Source: M3 sp964637445
Lineage (GTDB): Bacteria; Bacteroidota; Bacteroidia; Bacteroidales; Muribaculaceae
Assembly: GCA_964637445.1 (NCBI GenBank)
Contig: CAZWWS010000002.1
Location: 1-64,000, forward strand
Direction of reading: 5' to 3'
Length of the DNA: 64,000 nucleotides
Shown: positions 33,487 to 42,558 of the stretch, piece after piece
Layout of the letters: each line of letters opens with the position of its first letter
How positions within the stretch are numbered: position 1 is the stretch's first letter
Position numbers and translations under genes: made by a program
The notes under the pieces: model-generated
Databases searched by the model: none
What the model saw: only the letters and a program-made list of their open reading frames with translations
Told to the model about the DNA's origin: nothing

Positions 33487-34773
33487 ATGGACAAAATAGA
33501 CATTCTTCTCCTTGGTTCAGGCGGACGCGAAGCCGCTTTAGCGTGGAAAATAGCTCAATCACCCCGCCTTGGCAAACTATATATTGCTCCGGGCAATGGC
33601 GGCTCGGCACAATATGGCACTCCGGTGGCACTCTCTCCGGTAGATTTTCCGGCAGTCAAAGCATGGGTAGAGGAGCATGGTGTGAAAATGATAGTGGTAG
33701 GTCCGGAAGACCCATTGGTAAAAGGCATATACGACTATTTTGAAGGGACCGACATCCTTGTGGTAGGTCCGTCGAAAGCCGGCGCACAATTAGAAGGCAG
33801 CAAGGATTTTGCCAAGCAATTCATGGTGAAATACAATATCCCCACAGCTCGCTATCGCAGCTTTACCGCAGAAACCATCGAAGAGGGCTATCGCTTCCTT
33901 GAAGAGCTCAAGGCTCCTTACGTACTCAAAGCTGATGGCCTTGCTGCCGGCAAAGGTGTGTTGATACTCCCCACCATCGAAGAAGCGCGCGCATCACTCA
34001 AAGAGATGCTCTCAGGCATGTTTGGCGCATCGTCGGCCACAGTGGTAATCGAAGAATTTCTCTCAGGTATAGAGTGTTCCGTATTCGTGCTCTCAGACGG
34101 CACCGACTATCGAGTGCTTCCCGTAGCAAAAGACTATAAGCGTATAGGCGAAGGCGACACCGGTCTGAATACCGGAGGTATGGGCGCCGTAAGCCCTGTG
34201 CCGTTTGCCGACGAAACATTTATGGAAAAAGTGCGCAGTCGCATCATCGAGCCTACCATCAAAGGATTGGCAGCCGAAGGCATCACATATCGTGGATTTA
34301 TCTTCTTAGGCTTAATCAAGGTAGATAATGAGCCTATGGTGATTGAATATAATGTGCGCATGGGCGACCCTGAAACCGAAGCCGTAATGCTCCGTATCGA
34401 CAGCGATTTGGTAGCGCTCATGGAAGGCGCAGCCAAAGGCTCTTTGGGCGACATCGAACTACGTGAAGATCCTCGCACGGCGGTGACCGTGATGATGGTA
34501 TCGGGAGGCTATCCGGGTGATTACGAAAAAGGGAAAGCAATCACCATTGCCGACGACATCACCGAAAGCATTCCATTCCACGCCGGCACAAACATCGATG
34601 CCGACGGACAGCTTGTAACCTCGGGCGGTCGCGTAATAGCCGTAAGTTCTTACGGAAACTCAATAGCCGACGCTTTGGCTCACAGCTACGCCTCAATCGA
34701 CAAAATCAATTGGGACGGAGCTTACTATCGTCGCGACATCGGACGTGACCTCATGGCTCTTCTTAACTCGTGA
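33487..34773 (+). CDS. purD: Phosphoribosylamine-glycine ligase
   Basis: Second step of purine synthesis: joins glycine to phosphoribosylamine with ATP to give GAR. The 428-residue ATP-grasp enzyme starts ILLLGSGGREAALAWKIAQS, has GKDF-type SKDFAKQFMVKYNIPTA, ADGLAAGKGVLI, EEFLSGIECSVFVLSDG, TGGMGAVSPV and NVRMGDPETEAVM. It is complete. Its stop overlaps the next GTG start (GTGA). Confidence 0.96.
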   Translation: MDKIDILLLGSGGREAALAWKIAQSPRLGKLYIAPGNGGSAQYGTPVALSPVDFPAVKAWVEEHGVKMIVVGPEDPLVKGIYDYFEGTDILVVGPSKAGAQLEGSKDFAKQFMVKYNIPTARYRSFTAETIEEGYRFLEELKAPYVLKADGLAAGKGVLILPTIEEARASLKEMLSGMFGASSATVVIEEFLSGIECSVFVLSDGTDYRVLPVAKDYKRIGEGDTGLNTGGMGAVSPVPFADETFMEKVRSRIIEPTIKGLAAEGITYRGFIFLGLIKVDNEPMVIEYNVRMGDPETEAVMLRIDSDLVALMEGAAKGSLGDIELREDPRTAVTVMMVSGGYPGDYEKGKAITIADDITESIPFHAGTNIDADGQLVTSGGRVIAVSSYGNSIADALAHSYASIDKINWDGAYYRRDIGRDLMALLNS

Positions 34774-35750
34774 GAGAAGCATCAATAACACAGGCTTTTC
34801 ATTCCCGAGGCGGAATGGTTGTTGCGATGGTCATTGCCATCGCAGCAATTATCATGTCTTATACTCATGGGACAATCTTGCCCATTGAAGGCTCTAAAGG
34901 ACTTGGATTACCATCGGCCAACGAATGGATTTCGCTCCCACTCGTCTCGATGATTGTCAACGGACTGCTATGCATAGGCATAGCAGCGATGATGATCTTG
35001 CTCAACAAGCGCTACAACGTAATCCGCTCCATATCGTCGCTATATGCCACGATATTTATCATCATACAGGCATCGACGCCGGAATTATCCGGACAATTGT
35101 ATGGAGGCACAATCCTCTGCTTAGTGGTGTTGGCAGCTTCAATCGTGCTATTTTCCACGTTCGGACGCCACAATGAAACGCATAGTGTGTTTCTTATGTT
35201 TTTCATGTTGTCATTGGGAGCAATGACGCAGTATGCCTATCTGTTTTTCATACCGGTGTTTTTTGTAGGGATGATTCAGATGCGCACCATGTCGCTACGT
35301 GCCTTTACGGCAGCCATAATAGGCATCGTCACGCCCCCATGGATACTTTGGGGACTTGGCATCATAGAACCCGGTGCAATCGAGATACCGCGATTCACAA
35401 GTGTATTTTCAGCCATCACGCAAGGCGACATTATTCGTCTTGCTGTCACCGTAGGTTTTACACTTTTGGTAACGATAGTGACCGGAGTAATAAATTTCAT
35501 GAAGATTTATAGCTACAATTCGCGAGCTCGCGCTTACAACGGATTTGTCGGCATTCTTGCCATTGCCACCGCAATATTGCTGATAGTCGACTACACAAAC
35601 TTTGCCATCTATGTGCCAATACTCAACTATTGCGCAGCCATGCAGGTGGGACATTTGTTTGTGATAAACCACAAAACACGTAGCTATATCCCTATCTCGC
35701 TATTGATACTCGTCTATCTCTCGTTCTATATATGGTCGTATGTATTATGA
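34770..35750 (+). CDS. Polytopic membrane protein of unknown function
   Basis: A 326-residue protein with about nine hydrophobic segments spread over its whole length, few charged residues and no catalytic motif that I recognise. It starts with GTG at 34770, whose last two bases share the purD stop, and its own stop overlaps the pdxB-fusion ATG (ATGA). The tight coupling on both sides shows it is expressed with purD and the dehydrogenase fusion. It resembles the unnamed membrane proteins of the DUF6427 kind in Bacteroidetes, but I am not sure of that. Confidence 0.65.
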   Translation: MREASITQAFHSRGGMVVAMVIAIAAIIMSYTHGTILPIEGSKGLGLPSANEWISLPLVSMIVNGLLCIGIAAMMILLNKRYNVIRSISSLYATIFIIIQASTPELSGQLYGGTILCLVVLAASIVLFSTFGRHNETHSVFLMFFMLSLGAMTQYAYLFFIPVFFVGMIQMRTMSLRAFTAAIIGIVTPPWILWGLGIIEPGAIEIPRFTSVFSAITQGDIIRLAVTVGFTLLVTIVTGVINFMKIYSYNSRARAYNGFVGILAIATAILLIVDYTNFAIYVPILNYCAAMQVGHLFVINHKTRSYIPISLLILVYLSFYIWSYVL

Positions 35751-37705
35751 AGCCTAACGTCATCATAGAGAGCAAAATACCCTTCATCGGCGGGATTCTC
35801 GATGAGCATTGCAATGTGAAATATCTCGCGCCGGAGGAGATTACGGCTGAAGCGATGCGCAATGCCGATGCGCTGATAACACGCACACGCACTCGTTGCG
35901 ACAGGTCGCTTCTCGACGGCTCTCGCTGTCGGTTTATCGCTACAGCCACGATAGGTACCGACCATATTGACCTTGATTATTGTCAAAGCAGTGGCATCAC
36001 CGTGGCTAATGCTCCGGGATGCAATGCTCCGGCAGTGGCTCAATATGTGATGGCGTCAATCATATACCGACAAGCGCTCAGAGGCGACAATCGGGCGCTC
36101 TCTGAACTGACCATAGGTATAGTCGGAGTAGGCCATGTAGGGAGTATCGTAGAGAGCTGGAGCCGCCAACTGGGAATGCGCGTATTACTATGCGACCCTC
36201 CTCGCGCCGAGCGCGAGGGCGCCGACAAGTTCGTAGGATTAGACACCATAGCTAACGAAGCCGACATCATCACATTTCACACACCACTTACTCATGGAGG
36301 CAAATATCCAACCTATCATATCTGCAACGCAGGATTTCTATCATCGACCAAGCGCTGTCCAATCATCATCGACAGTGCTCGCGGAGCCATTGTCGACACC
36401 GCGGCCCTTGTTGAAGCCATCGACAAAAAGATAGTGGCAGACGCCATCATCGACTGCTGGGAAAATGAGCCGGCAATATCTCCGGAGCTGTTGCAACGAG
36501 CAGTGGTGGCTACTCCTCACATAGCAGGATATTCGCGCGAGGGAAAAATCAGAGCCTCATCAATGGTGCTTAAAGCGCTTTGTGGTCATTTCAGCCTACC
36601 AACCCTCGATGTAGCCGAACAAGCGCCACAGACGGCCGCAAAATGCGTCACAAAGGCATCTATCATATCATCATATTCCCCTGAGGCCGACACCATCACC
36701 CTCAAAAGCGCCCCCGACTCGTTTGAAACCTTCCGCAACAACTACAACTATCGCCACGAAGTGAAAGAAGTGCCAACTAAATCGGCACACAAACATCGGG
36801 CGATATTGATAGGGCTCGGCAATATTGCCGGGGCTTATTGTCGCGGGCTTCATGAAAGCTTGGCGATAGAGTGTGTCGGAGTGTGTGATGTGAATAGTTT
36901 GGCCGAATCGCGACAACAATTCATCTCACTGCCGTTTTTTCACGACTATAATAATGCCATCTCGACCCTCAAACCCGATATTGCAATCATAGCTACTCCA
37001 CCCCATACCCACTGCGACATCATCACCTCATGCCATAAGCATGGAGTCGCAGCCTTAGTGGAAAAACCATTGGTAGCTACGGAGAAAGAATTTATAGAGT
37101 TGCAAAAAAGCAACATACAATATCAAACGATATTCCACTGGCTATGTGGTAATGAAGTGATATGGTTCACCAACAATATCCGTTTGTCGCAAATAGAGTC
37201 AATCGCGATAGAAATCGACGATCCGTTTGCCTCAAGCAACGGAATAGTCAAGGCCGACTATCTGCACAAGGGCGGTTGCTGGTTGGACAGCGGCATCAAT
37301 GCCCTTTCGCTACTATCGGCATTGATCGACCTTGACAACTGCGTGGTCAAGGATATGCAGCTGACCGAAGCTCCCGACACCGCAATCCCCATCAGAGCTA
37401 ACGCCCATATGCAATGCGGAGCGACCGACATTGCAATAAACATAGCTTGGAATAATAATCGCAACCACAAGCAAACAGTCATCGCAACTCCCACCGATCG
37501 ATATATCTTAAATCATAGCCTTCAATCGGTAGAGCACAACGGACGAACGATATATTGCGATGACAAAACCGAACGGCTCACAAGCCACTACTACAATTTT
37601 TTCATAAACTACCCTCATTTGCTAACCAACAATCATACCACCAATAGAATTCACAATCTCCTATATGAAGCCTCTCGCCATAATATTCCAAGAAAAATGG
37701 ATTAG
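35747..37705 (+). CDS. PdxB - Gfo/Idh/MocA oxidoreductase fusion protein
   Basis: A 652-residue two-enzyme fusion in one frame. Residues about 1-345 are 4-phosphoerythronate dehydrogenase (PdxB), second enzyme of DXP-dependent pyridoxal phosphate synthesis: ATATIGTDHIDLDYC, the NAD fold LTIGIVGVGHVGSIVESW, IIDSARGAIVDT, DCWENEP, TPHIAGYSREGK, and the C-terminal dimerisation end LKSAPDSFETFRNNY. After a short Lys/Thr/Ser linker (about 346-360) a second Rossmann fold starts, AILIGLGNIAGAYCRGL, with IAIIATPPHTHCDII and ALVEKPLVA (the EKP of Gfo/Idh/MocA enzymes) and a substrate domain with the GGCWLDSGINAL His/Asp-type block in which the usual His is replaced. pdxJ of the same pathway is at 50503-51216. 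The second activity is unknown. Confidence 0.85.
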   Translation: MKPNVIIESKIPFIGGILDEHCNVKYLAPEEITAEAMRNADALITRTRTRCDRSLLDGSRCRFIATATIGTDHIDLDYCQSSGITVANAPGCNAPAVAQYVMASIIYRQALRGDNRALSELTIGIVGVGHVGSIVESWSRQLGMRVLLCDPPRAEREGADKFVGLDTIANEADIITFHTPLTHGGKYPTYHICNAGFLSSTKRCPIIIDSARGAIVDTAALVEAIDKKIVADAIIDCWENEPAISPELLQRAVVATPHIAGYSREGKIRASSMVLKALCGHFSLPTLDVAEQAPQTAAKCVTKASIISSYSPEADTITLKSAPDSFETFRNNYNYRHEVKEVPTKSAHKHRAILIGLGNIAGAYCRGLHESLAIECVGVCDVNSLAESRQQFISLPFFHDYNNAISTLKPDIAIIATPPHTHCDIITSCHKHGVAALVEKPLVATEKEFIELQKSNIQYQTIFHWLCGNEVIWFTNNIRLSQIESIAIEIDDPFASSNGIVKADYLHKGGCWLDSGINALSLLSALIDLDNCVVKDMQLTEAPDTAIPIRANAHMQCGATDIAINIAWNNNRNHKQTVIATPTDRYILNHSLQSVEHNGRTIYCDDKTERLTSHYYNFFINYPHLLTNNHTTNRIHNLLYEASRHNIPRKMD

Positions 37706-38972
37706 CCTCAAACTGAAATCGAAGCAAAACATCCATAGCCTGTTTTTTGCATCCGACACTCGCAAACGCCTCATCAATTTCCTGTTTTATTTTGCCATCC
37801 TCGTGGTGTTGCTGTGCATATCGGGCTTTTATCAGTTTGACATTCGCACCGACATCTTGGCCACAGTGTGTGCCTTCCTCATCAGTGCAATCTTTTATTA
37901 CATGATCAATACGGCTTTCAAGTCGTTTGAAGACCGGCAGAAAGTATCGTATGAAGACCGCGACATCACAGCAATATATGGCGAAAGATACCTAAAGCAG
38001 TTTATCCTCAACGACAATGAATGTTGCGTACACTACGACGTGTGTTGCGACTTTGTCGGAGATGAAAAGGGGTATTCAATCACGCTGTGCGACGACCCTT
38101 CTAAACGCTTCCGATTGGATCCATTCATCAAAGACCACAGCTTCGACATCATCAAAGCGCACCACAACAGCAATTTTCGCAACACAGAGACTGTGCGTAT
38201 GGATGGCTACACTATCGACCGAACGGCACAACGCGTCTACCTCAACACCTCGCGAAGCAACTATATTGCTCACATGCTCACCAATCGCGCAGTCGACTAT
38301 CTGATCAACGATGAGTTGTCGCTCCGGCAGATCTATGAGTATCGCAATAGGTTGCTCTCGTTTGAGGAATCGCCATTCTCCAATCACATCGGTGTGATCG
38401 GGCATATAATGCTCAATGACGGAACCACACTGTTTCCACATCGAAGCGACACAAGCACCATATCAAAAAACATGATAACCTCCGGGCTTGCCACTCGCCA
38501 TATTCTAAAGAACTACGACACGCCGATGACATATACCCAGGAGAGTCAGGACGCAGGTAAAGCCCTGTATCACGACTACATAATAAGCGCACTGCCCGAA
38601 GCAATGAAAGTCAAAGCCGAATGGCTTGAAACGCTCAATATCGAGGTAAAACTGCTTGGCATAGGCAGAGATGTGTATGAGGGTGGCAAGCCGACATGCT
38701 TCTACCTCATCAATGTAGACACCTCGAAAGAGGAATATTTCAATGCGTCGAAAGAATTTTCAGAGTCGAGAGATGCTCGACTGACGCGCGTAGACTTCAA
38801 CAAGCGAGTGTATGCCGTGCCATTCGACTCCATCCATTGGCATCGCGAGGGAGAGTTTCTCTCGTTCAAATACTACACATCGGCACGACGTCTAAGGTCG
38901 AAATGTCTGCATCCGGAAAAGAATCTGCTATGCAATCTATATCACTATATCCAATATCAGCAACAGAATTAA
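37665..38972 (+). CDS. Two-helix membrane protein with large cytosolic domain, unknown
   Basis: A 435-residue protein with two membrane segments near the N-terminus (about 36-57 and 63-84) and a 350-residue soluble domain. I recognise no named family; the region LLGIGRDVYEGGKPTCFYLI recalls Nudix-related cytosolic domains of membrane proteins in other bacteria, but no Nudix box is seen. The start at ATG 37665 overlaps the end of the PdxB fusion by 41 bases; no later ATG precedes the first membrane segment. It is the last gene of the purD-to-here plus-strand run and converges with comM. Confidence 0.6.
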   Translation: MKPLAIIFQEKWISLKLKSKQNIHSLFFASDTRKRLINFLFYFAILVVLLCISGFYQFDIRTDILATVCAFLISAIFYYMINTAFKSFEDRQKVSYEDRDITAIYGERYLKQFILNDNECCVHYDVCCDFVGDEKGYSITLCDDPSKRFRLDPFIKDHSFDIIKAHHNSNFRNTETVRMDGYTIDRTAQRVYLNTSRSNYIAHMLTNRAVDYLINDELSLRQIYEYRNRLLSFEESPFSNHIGVIGHIMLNDGTTLFPHRSDTSTISKNMITSGLATRHILKNYDTPMTYTQESQDAGKALYHDYIISALPEAMKVKAEWLETLNIEVKLLGIGRDVYEGGKPTCFYLINVDTSKEEYFNASKEFSESRDARLTRVDFNKRVYAVPFDSIHWHREGEFLSFKYYTSARRLRSKCLHPEKNLLCNLYHYIQYQQQN

Positions 38973-38990
38973 AAGTATGAAAATCGGCTG

Positions 38991-40541
38991 CTATATGTGG
39001 TTGGCTGCGCCCCACGAGGAGCGGTCGAGCGAACGATAGGTGACAGCTTCGCGGATGTGGTGGTCGAGCACACGCTCCGAGCCTTCGAGGTCGGCAATGG
39101 TGCGAGCCACTTTGAGAATGCGGTCGTAGGCGCGCGCCGACATGTCGAGGCGCTTCATCGCATCGTGTAGACGCTTCATACCGGCATCATCGGGACGAGC
39201 ATATTGGTTGATAAGACGCGACGACATCTGTGCGTTGCAATGAACTGTGCGCTCATCGCGGAATCGTTCGGTCTGAATGGCTCTTGCGCGAACCACACGC
39301 TCGCGGATGGCAGCACTGCTCTCACCGGGCAGTAGCGACGACATCTCTTCAAAGGGAACCGGCATTATCTCCACCTGCAAATCGATGCGATCAAGCAGAG
39401 GACCCGAAATGCGATTGAGATACTTCTGCACCTGTCCGGGCGCACAAATACATGGCTTTGTGGGGTGCGTATAGTAGCCGCACGGACAAGGATTCATCGA
39501 TGCCACGAGCATAAAGCCGGCAGGATAGTCGATAGAATACTTGGCGCGAGAGATGTTGATGTGGCGATCTTCGAGCGGCTGACGCATCACTTCAAGCACC
39601 GTACGGCTAAATTCGGGGAACTCGTCGAGAAACAGAATGCCATTGTGAGCCAACGAAATCTCGCCCGGCATCGGGTTGCTCCCTCCGCCTACGAGAGCCA
39701 CGGGAGAAATCGTGTGGTGAGGCGAGCGGAACGGACGCTGAGTCATGAGCATCGACCCGCGTCGGAGCTTACCCGCCACCGAATGTATTTTGGTAGTTTC
39801 AAGAGCCTCTTGCAATGTCAGTGGAGGCAATATCGATGGGAGACGCTTTGCCATCATCGATTTACCCGAACCGGGAGGGCCTACAAGCAAAATATTGTGT
39901 CCGCCGGCACACGCTACCTCAAACGCGCGCTTCACATTCTCCTGTCCTTTCACATCGGCGAAATCCAACTCCCACTCATCGATAGCCTTGGCAAACTCCT
40001 CACGAGTATTCACTACCGTGGGTTGCAAGATGTAGGAGCCGTTTAGGAAAGCCGCCACTTGAGCCAGATTGTCGACTCCGTAGACATTAATATTGTTGAC
40101 CACGGCAGCCTCTGTGACGTTGGCACGAGGCACAATCATCCCTTTGAAGCCAAGCTCGCGAGCCTTTATAGCCATCGGCAACACCCCTTTGATGGGCAAT
40201 ACCGAGCCATCGAGCGACAATTCACCCATTATCATATATCCATCGAGGCTATCAGCCTGCACCTTGCCATCGGCGGCGAGAATGCCTATCGCAATAGGAA
40301 GGTCGTAGGCAGCACCCTCTTTCTTCACATCGGCAGGCGACATATTGATAACCACACGTCGCCGCGGATACTCAAAGCTCGACTGCTTCATCGCCGACTG
40401 CACACGCTCGTGGCTTTCACGCACAGCGGTGTCGGGCAGCCCGACGATACAATAAGAGATGCCATTTTCGACGCTGACTTCGATGGTGACCAATATAGCA
40501 TCGATGCCTTGCACAGCCGCTCCGTAGGTCTTGATAAGCAT
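38991..40541 (-). CDS. comM: YifB/ComM-family Mg-chelatase-like AAA+ ATPase
   Basis: A hexameric helicase-like ATPase that promotes branch migration in natural transformation where tested (ComM). The 516-residue protein has an N-terminal Lon-like fold (YGAAVQGIDAILVTIEVSVE to about 170), then the Mg-chelatase-type AAA module with Walker A LLVGPPGSGKSMMAKRLP, FRSPHHTISPVALVGGG, Walker B GILFLDEFPEF and a cysteine cluster NPCPCGYYTHPTKPCIC (zinc-like). The length is typical. It lies 16 bases after a lipoprotein gene on the same strand. Confidence 0.95.
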   Translation of the reverse strand: MLIKTYGAAVQGIDAILVTIEVSVENGISYCIVGLPDTAVRESHERVQSAMKQSSFEYPRRRVVINMSPADVKKEGAAYDLPIAIGILAADGKVQADSLDGYMIMGELSLDGSVLPIKGVLPMAIKARELGFKGMIVPRANVTEAAVVNNINVYGVDNLAQVAAFLNGSYILQPTVVNTREEFAKAIDEWELDFADVKGQENVKRAFEVACAGGHNILLVGPPGSGKSMMAKRLPSILPPLTLQEALETTKIHSVAGKLRRGSMLMTQRPFRSPHHTISPVALVGGGSNPMPGEISLAHNGILFLDEFPEFSRTVLEVMRQPLEDRHINISRAKYSIDYPAGFMLVASMNPCPCGYYTHPTKPCICAPGQVQKYLNRISGPLLDRIDLQVEIMPVPFEEMSSLLPGESSAAIRERVVRARAIQTERFRDERTVHCNAQMSSRLINQYARPDDAGMKRLHDAMKRLDMSARAYDRILKVARTIADLEGSERVLDHHIREAVTYRSLDRSSWGAANHI

Positions 40542-40557
40542 GATGTCAGGGGATTTA

Positions 40558-41583
40558 TTATTGTTTCAATTTTGAATCGATCAACGCCTGCGCTTGAGAG
40601 ACAGAAGAGCCGCGGAAGAGCTGTGTTCCGGTAGAGTCGGCGACAATGAAATAGGGAGTGCGCGGTATCGACAGATATTCGATAGCCTTGTTGGTCGTAG
40701 CCCCAACAGCCCAAGCCTCGTCCCAAGAAGCCGAGTCGCGACGTGTGGCATTGCGCCACGCCGCAGTGTCGGGAGCGAACGATATATCCACAATTCTCAG
40801 GCGCTTTTGAGGATAGTCGTCGGTCAATCGCTGCAACACCTTTACGACAGAGTCGCGGCCATCGCGACCTGTGAAGCAAAGCAACGAATAGGATTGACGG
40901 ACATGATTGTAGCTGATGACCGAATCTTCTCCTGCATATAGACGAAGAGGAATCAGGCGTCGTGTCATTTTATCGGAAGATATAGCCGATAGCATTTGGC
41001 GATAAGAGGCCACCAACGCATCGGGGCGCACTGTAGGTTCGATAAGAGAATAGAGCGAATCGGCTCCGGCTTCATTGACCGTAGCATCGTAGCTTGTGAT
41101 GAGTAGCAACGTCGACACCACATTGTCGGGGTGCGACACGATATATTGCGTTATAACCTCATTCCCTGCCGACGGACTCTTGGAATCGAGTGCATCTGCA
41201 TTTTCGCGAAGGAACTTAGCCCACTCACTGCTTTCGGAATTACCATCCACCTTAGCCGCATAGTATTTATCGATATCCCATTCGCCTTCGACGGCATCGC
41301 CATTTTTCACATACACACGTCCTATCAGCTTTCTGCCGGAAGAAAAAATCTCGACCATCGTAGGCTGCGCCACAGAACCCTCATAGCGAAATTTGCCATC
41401 CACGGCCACCGTCAGCGCATCGACCATCGTCCCCTCTGCCATGTAGCAGATATGCAAATTCTGTGTGCCGCCACCAAGTATGATACCCGAAATGGTGAAT
41501 GAATCGCCACCTCCGCAACCGGTAAGCACCGCACTAACGAGCAGCGAGATGGTAAGCAGTATTTTTTTCAATCGTTTAGTCAT
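40558..41583 (-). CDS. DUF4369 lipoprotein with thioredoxin-like domain lacking CxxC
   Basis: A 341-residue lipoprotein: signal ending LVSAVLTGC with lipobox, then a DUF4369 beta domain (FTISGIILGGGTQNLHICYM), a helical linker, and a C-terminal thioredoxin-like fold (YSLLCFTGRDGRDSVVKVLQ, LRIVDISF, cis-Pro loop IPRTPYFIVADSTGT). The position of the TlpA WCxxC motif reads GRDGRDS, so no redox pair is present. Family members tether TlpA-like proteins to the membrane; this one is probably structural or a binding protein. It has its own strong promoter and is followed by comM. Confidence 0.8.
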   Translation of the reverse strand: MTKRLKKILLTISLLVSAVLTGCGGGDSFTISGIILGGGTQNLHICYMAEGTMVDALTVAVDGKFRYEGSVAQPTMVEIFSSGRKLIGRVYVKNGDAVEGEWDIDKYYAAKVDGNSESSEWAKFLRENADALDSKSPSAGNEVITQYIVSHPDNVVSTLLLITSYDATVNEAGADSLYSLIEPTVRPDALVASYRQMLSAISSDKMTRRLIPLRLYAGEDSVISYNHVRQSYSLLCFTGRDGRDSVVKVLQRLTDDYPQKRLRIVDISFAPDTAAWRNATRRDSASWDEAWAVGATTNKAIEYLSIPRTPYFIVADSTGTQLFRGSSVSQAQALIDSKLKQ

Positions 41584-41601
41584 TTTATTGTCTGTTTACC
41601 G

Positions 41602-41632
41602 CAAAGTTACGTATTCCGCGCCACACGACAAA
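41602..41632 (-). promoter_or_regulatory. Promoter of the DUF4369-comM pair
   Basis: On the minus strand: TTTG (41632-41629), 19-base spacer, TAACTTTG (41609-41602). Both are consensus; the ATG at 41583 lies 18 bases beyond. Confidence 0.82.
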
Positions 41633-41674
41633 GCAAATTCGGATTTATAGGACACAAATGCGACATTTTCTACA

Positions 41675-41705
41675 ATTGTTATTACTGACATAATTCGTAA
41701 CTTTG
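41675..41705 (+). promoter_or_regulatory. Promoter of the phospholipase A gene
   Basis: ATTG (41675-41678), 19-base spacer, TAACTTTG (41698-41705), only 10 bases before ATG 41716, so the leader should be very short. Confidence 0.72.
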
Positions 41706-41715
41706 CACCCGAGAT

Positions 41716-42558
41716 ATGAAAAAAAAGCTCCGACATACGATAACATTACTGCTGATGCTTGTCGCCACGACAACGCATGGGCAGATTGTCACGTTCAATG
41801 AGCAGAAAGTGAATGCCGACAGCGTACGACAAGCATTTGACAATGGGCCTTACTTCACTCTCTACAAAGACAATTACTTCGTATTCGGTCCTCCCATCGG
41901 GCAAAGCATATCGAAAAACAATACCAACGTAAAGTTTCAAATATCCATATCACAACGGCTGACCAAGAGCACACTTCCGTGGGGCACATATCTCTATCTG
42001 TTTTATTCTCAAAAGTGCTTTTGGAATGTGCTTGAGGAATCGCTCCCAATGACCGACCTCAATTTCAATCCCGGCGTGGGGCTTGCAAAGCCTATTTTCG
42101 TCAAAGACCGCTTCATCGGAAAAGCGATGATGCTACTCGAACATGAGAGCAATGGCAAGAACGGGCAGGACTCGCGCTCATGGAACAAAATTTCGTTCGG
42201 TGCAAGCATCATGGTCGATCCAAACTTTATCATCCATGGCAAAGTGTGGATTCCGATTATCGACGGCGAGAACAACAAAGACATCCTCGACTATTGCGGC
42301 ATCTATCAGATGGGCATGTCGTACACATCGCCCAATAAGCGATTTGGGGCTTCGGTGCTGTTGGTGAAACGTCGCGGATGGGAACTGAACTACAACACAA
42401 CGCTCGAATTCAGCTATCAACTCACCAAAAACGCCAACCAATATCTATTTGTCCAATATTACAATGGTTATGGCGAAGGATTGTTGGAATACAACAAATT
42501 CCACTCCCAATTGCGCGCCGGCATAGTAATCAAGCCACGCCTATTCAGCGAATATTAA
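41716..42558 (+). CDS. pldA: Outer-membrane phospholipase A (OMPLA/PldA family)
   Basis: A 280-residue outer-membrane beta-barrel hydrolase that removes phospholipids that have reached the outer leaflet. A signal peptide (ends THGQ) is followed by amphipathic strands. The catalytic region is clear: YLFYSQKCFWNVLEES and DLNFNPGVGLAKP lead into LLEHESNG (His 143, Ser 145) and DSRSWNKI (Asn 157); the His-x-Ser and 11-residue gap to Asn are the same as in the E. coli triad. It ends in a Tyr, short of the usual Phe/Trp. Its stop overlaps the convergent queG stop. No partner genes are linked. Confidence 0.88.
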   Translation: MKKKLRHTITLLLMLVATTTHGQIVTFNEQKVNADSVRQAFDNGPYFTLYKDNYFVFGPPIGQSISKNNTNVKFQISISQRLTKSTLPWGTYLYLFYSQKCFWNVLEESLPMTDLNFNPGVGLAKPIFVKDRFIGKAMMLLEHESNGKNGQDSRSWNKISFGASIMVDPNFIIHGKVWIPIIDGENNKDILDYCGIYQMGMSYTSPNKRFGASVLLVKRRGWELNYNTTLEFSYQLTKNANQYLFVQYYNGYGEGLLEYNKFHSQLRAGIVIKPRLFSEY

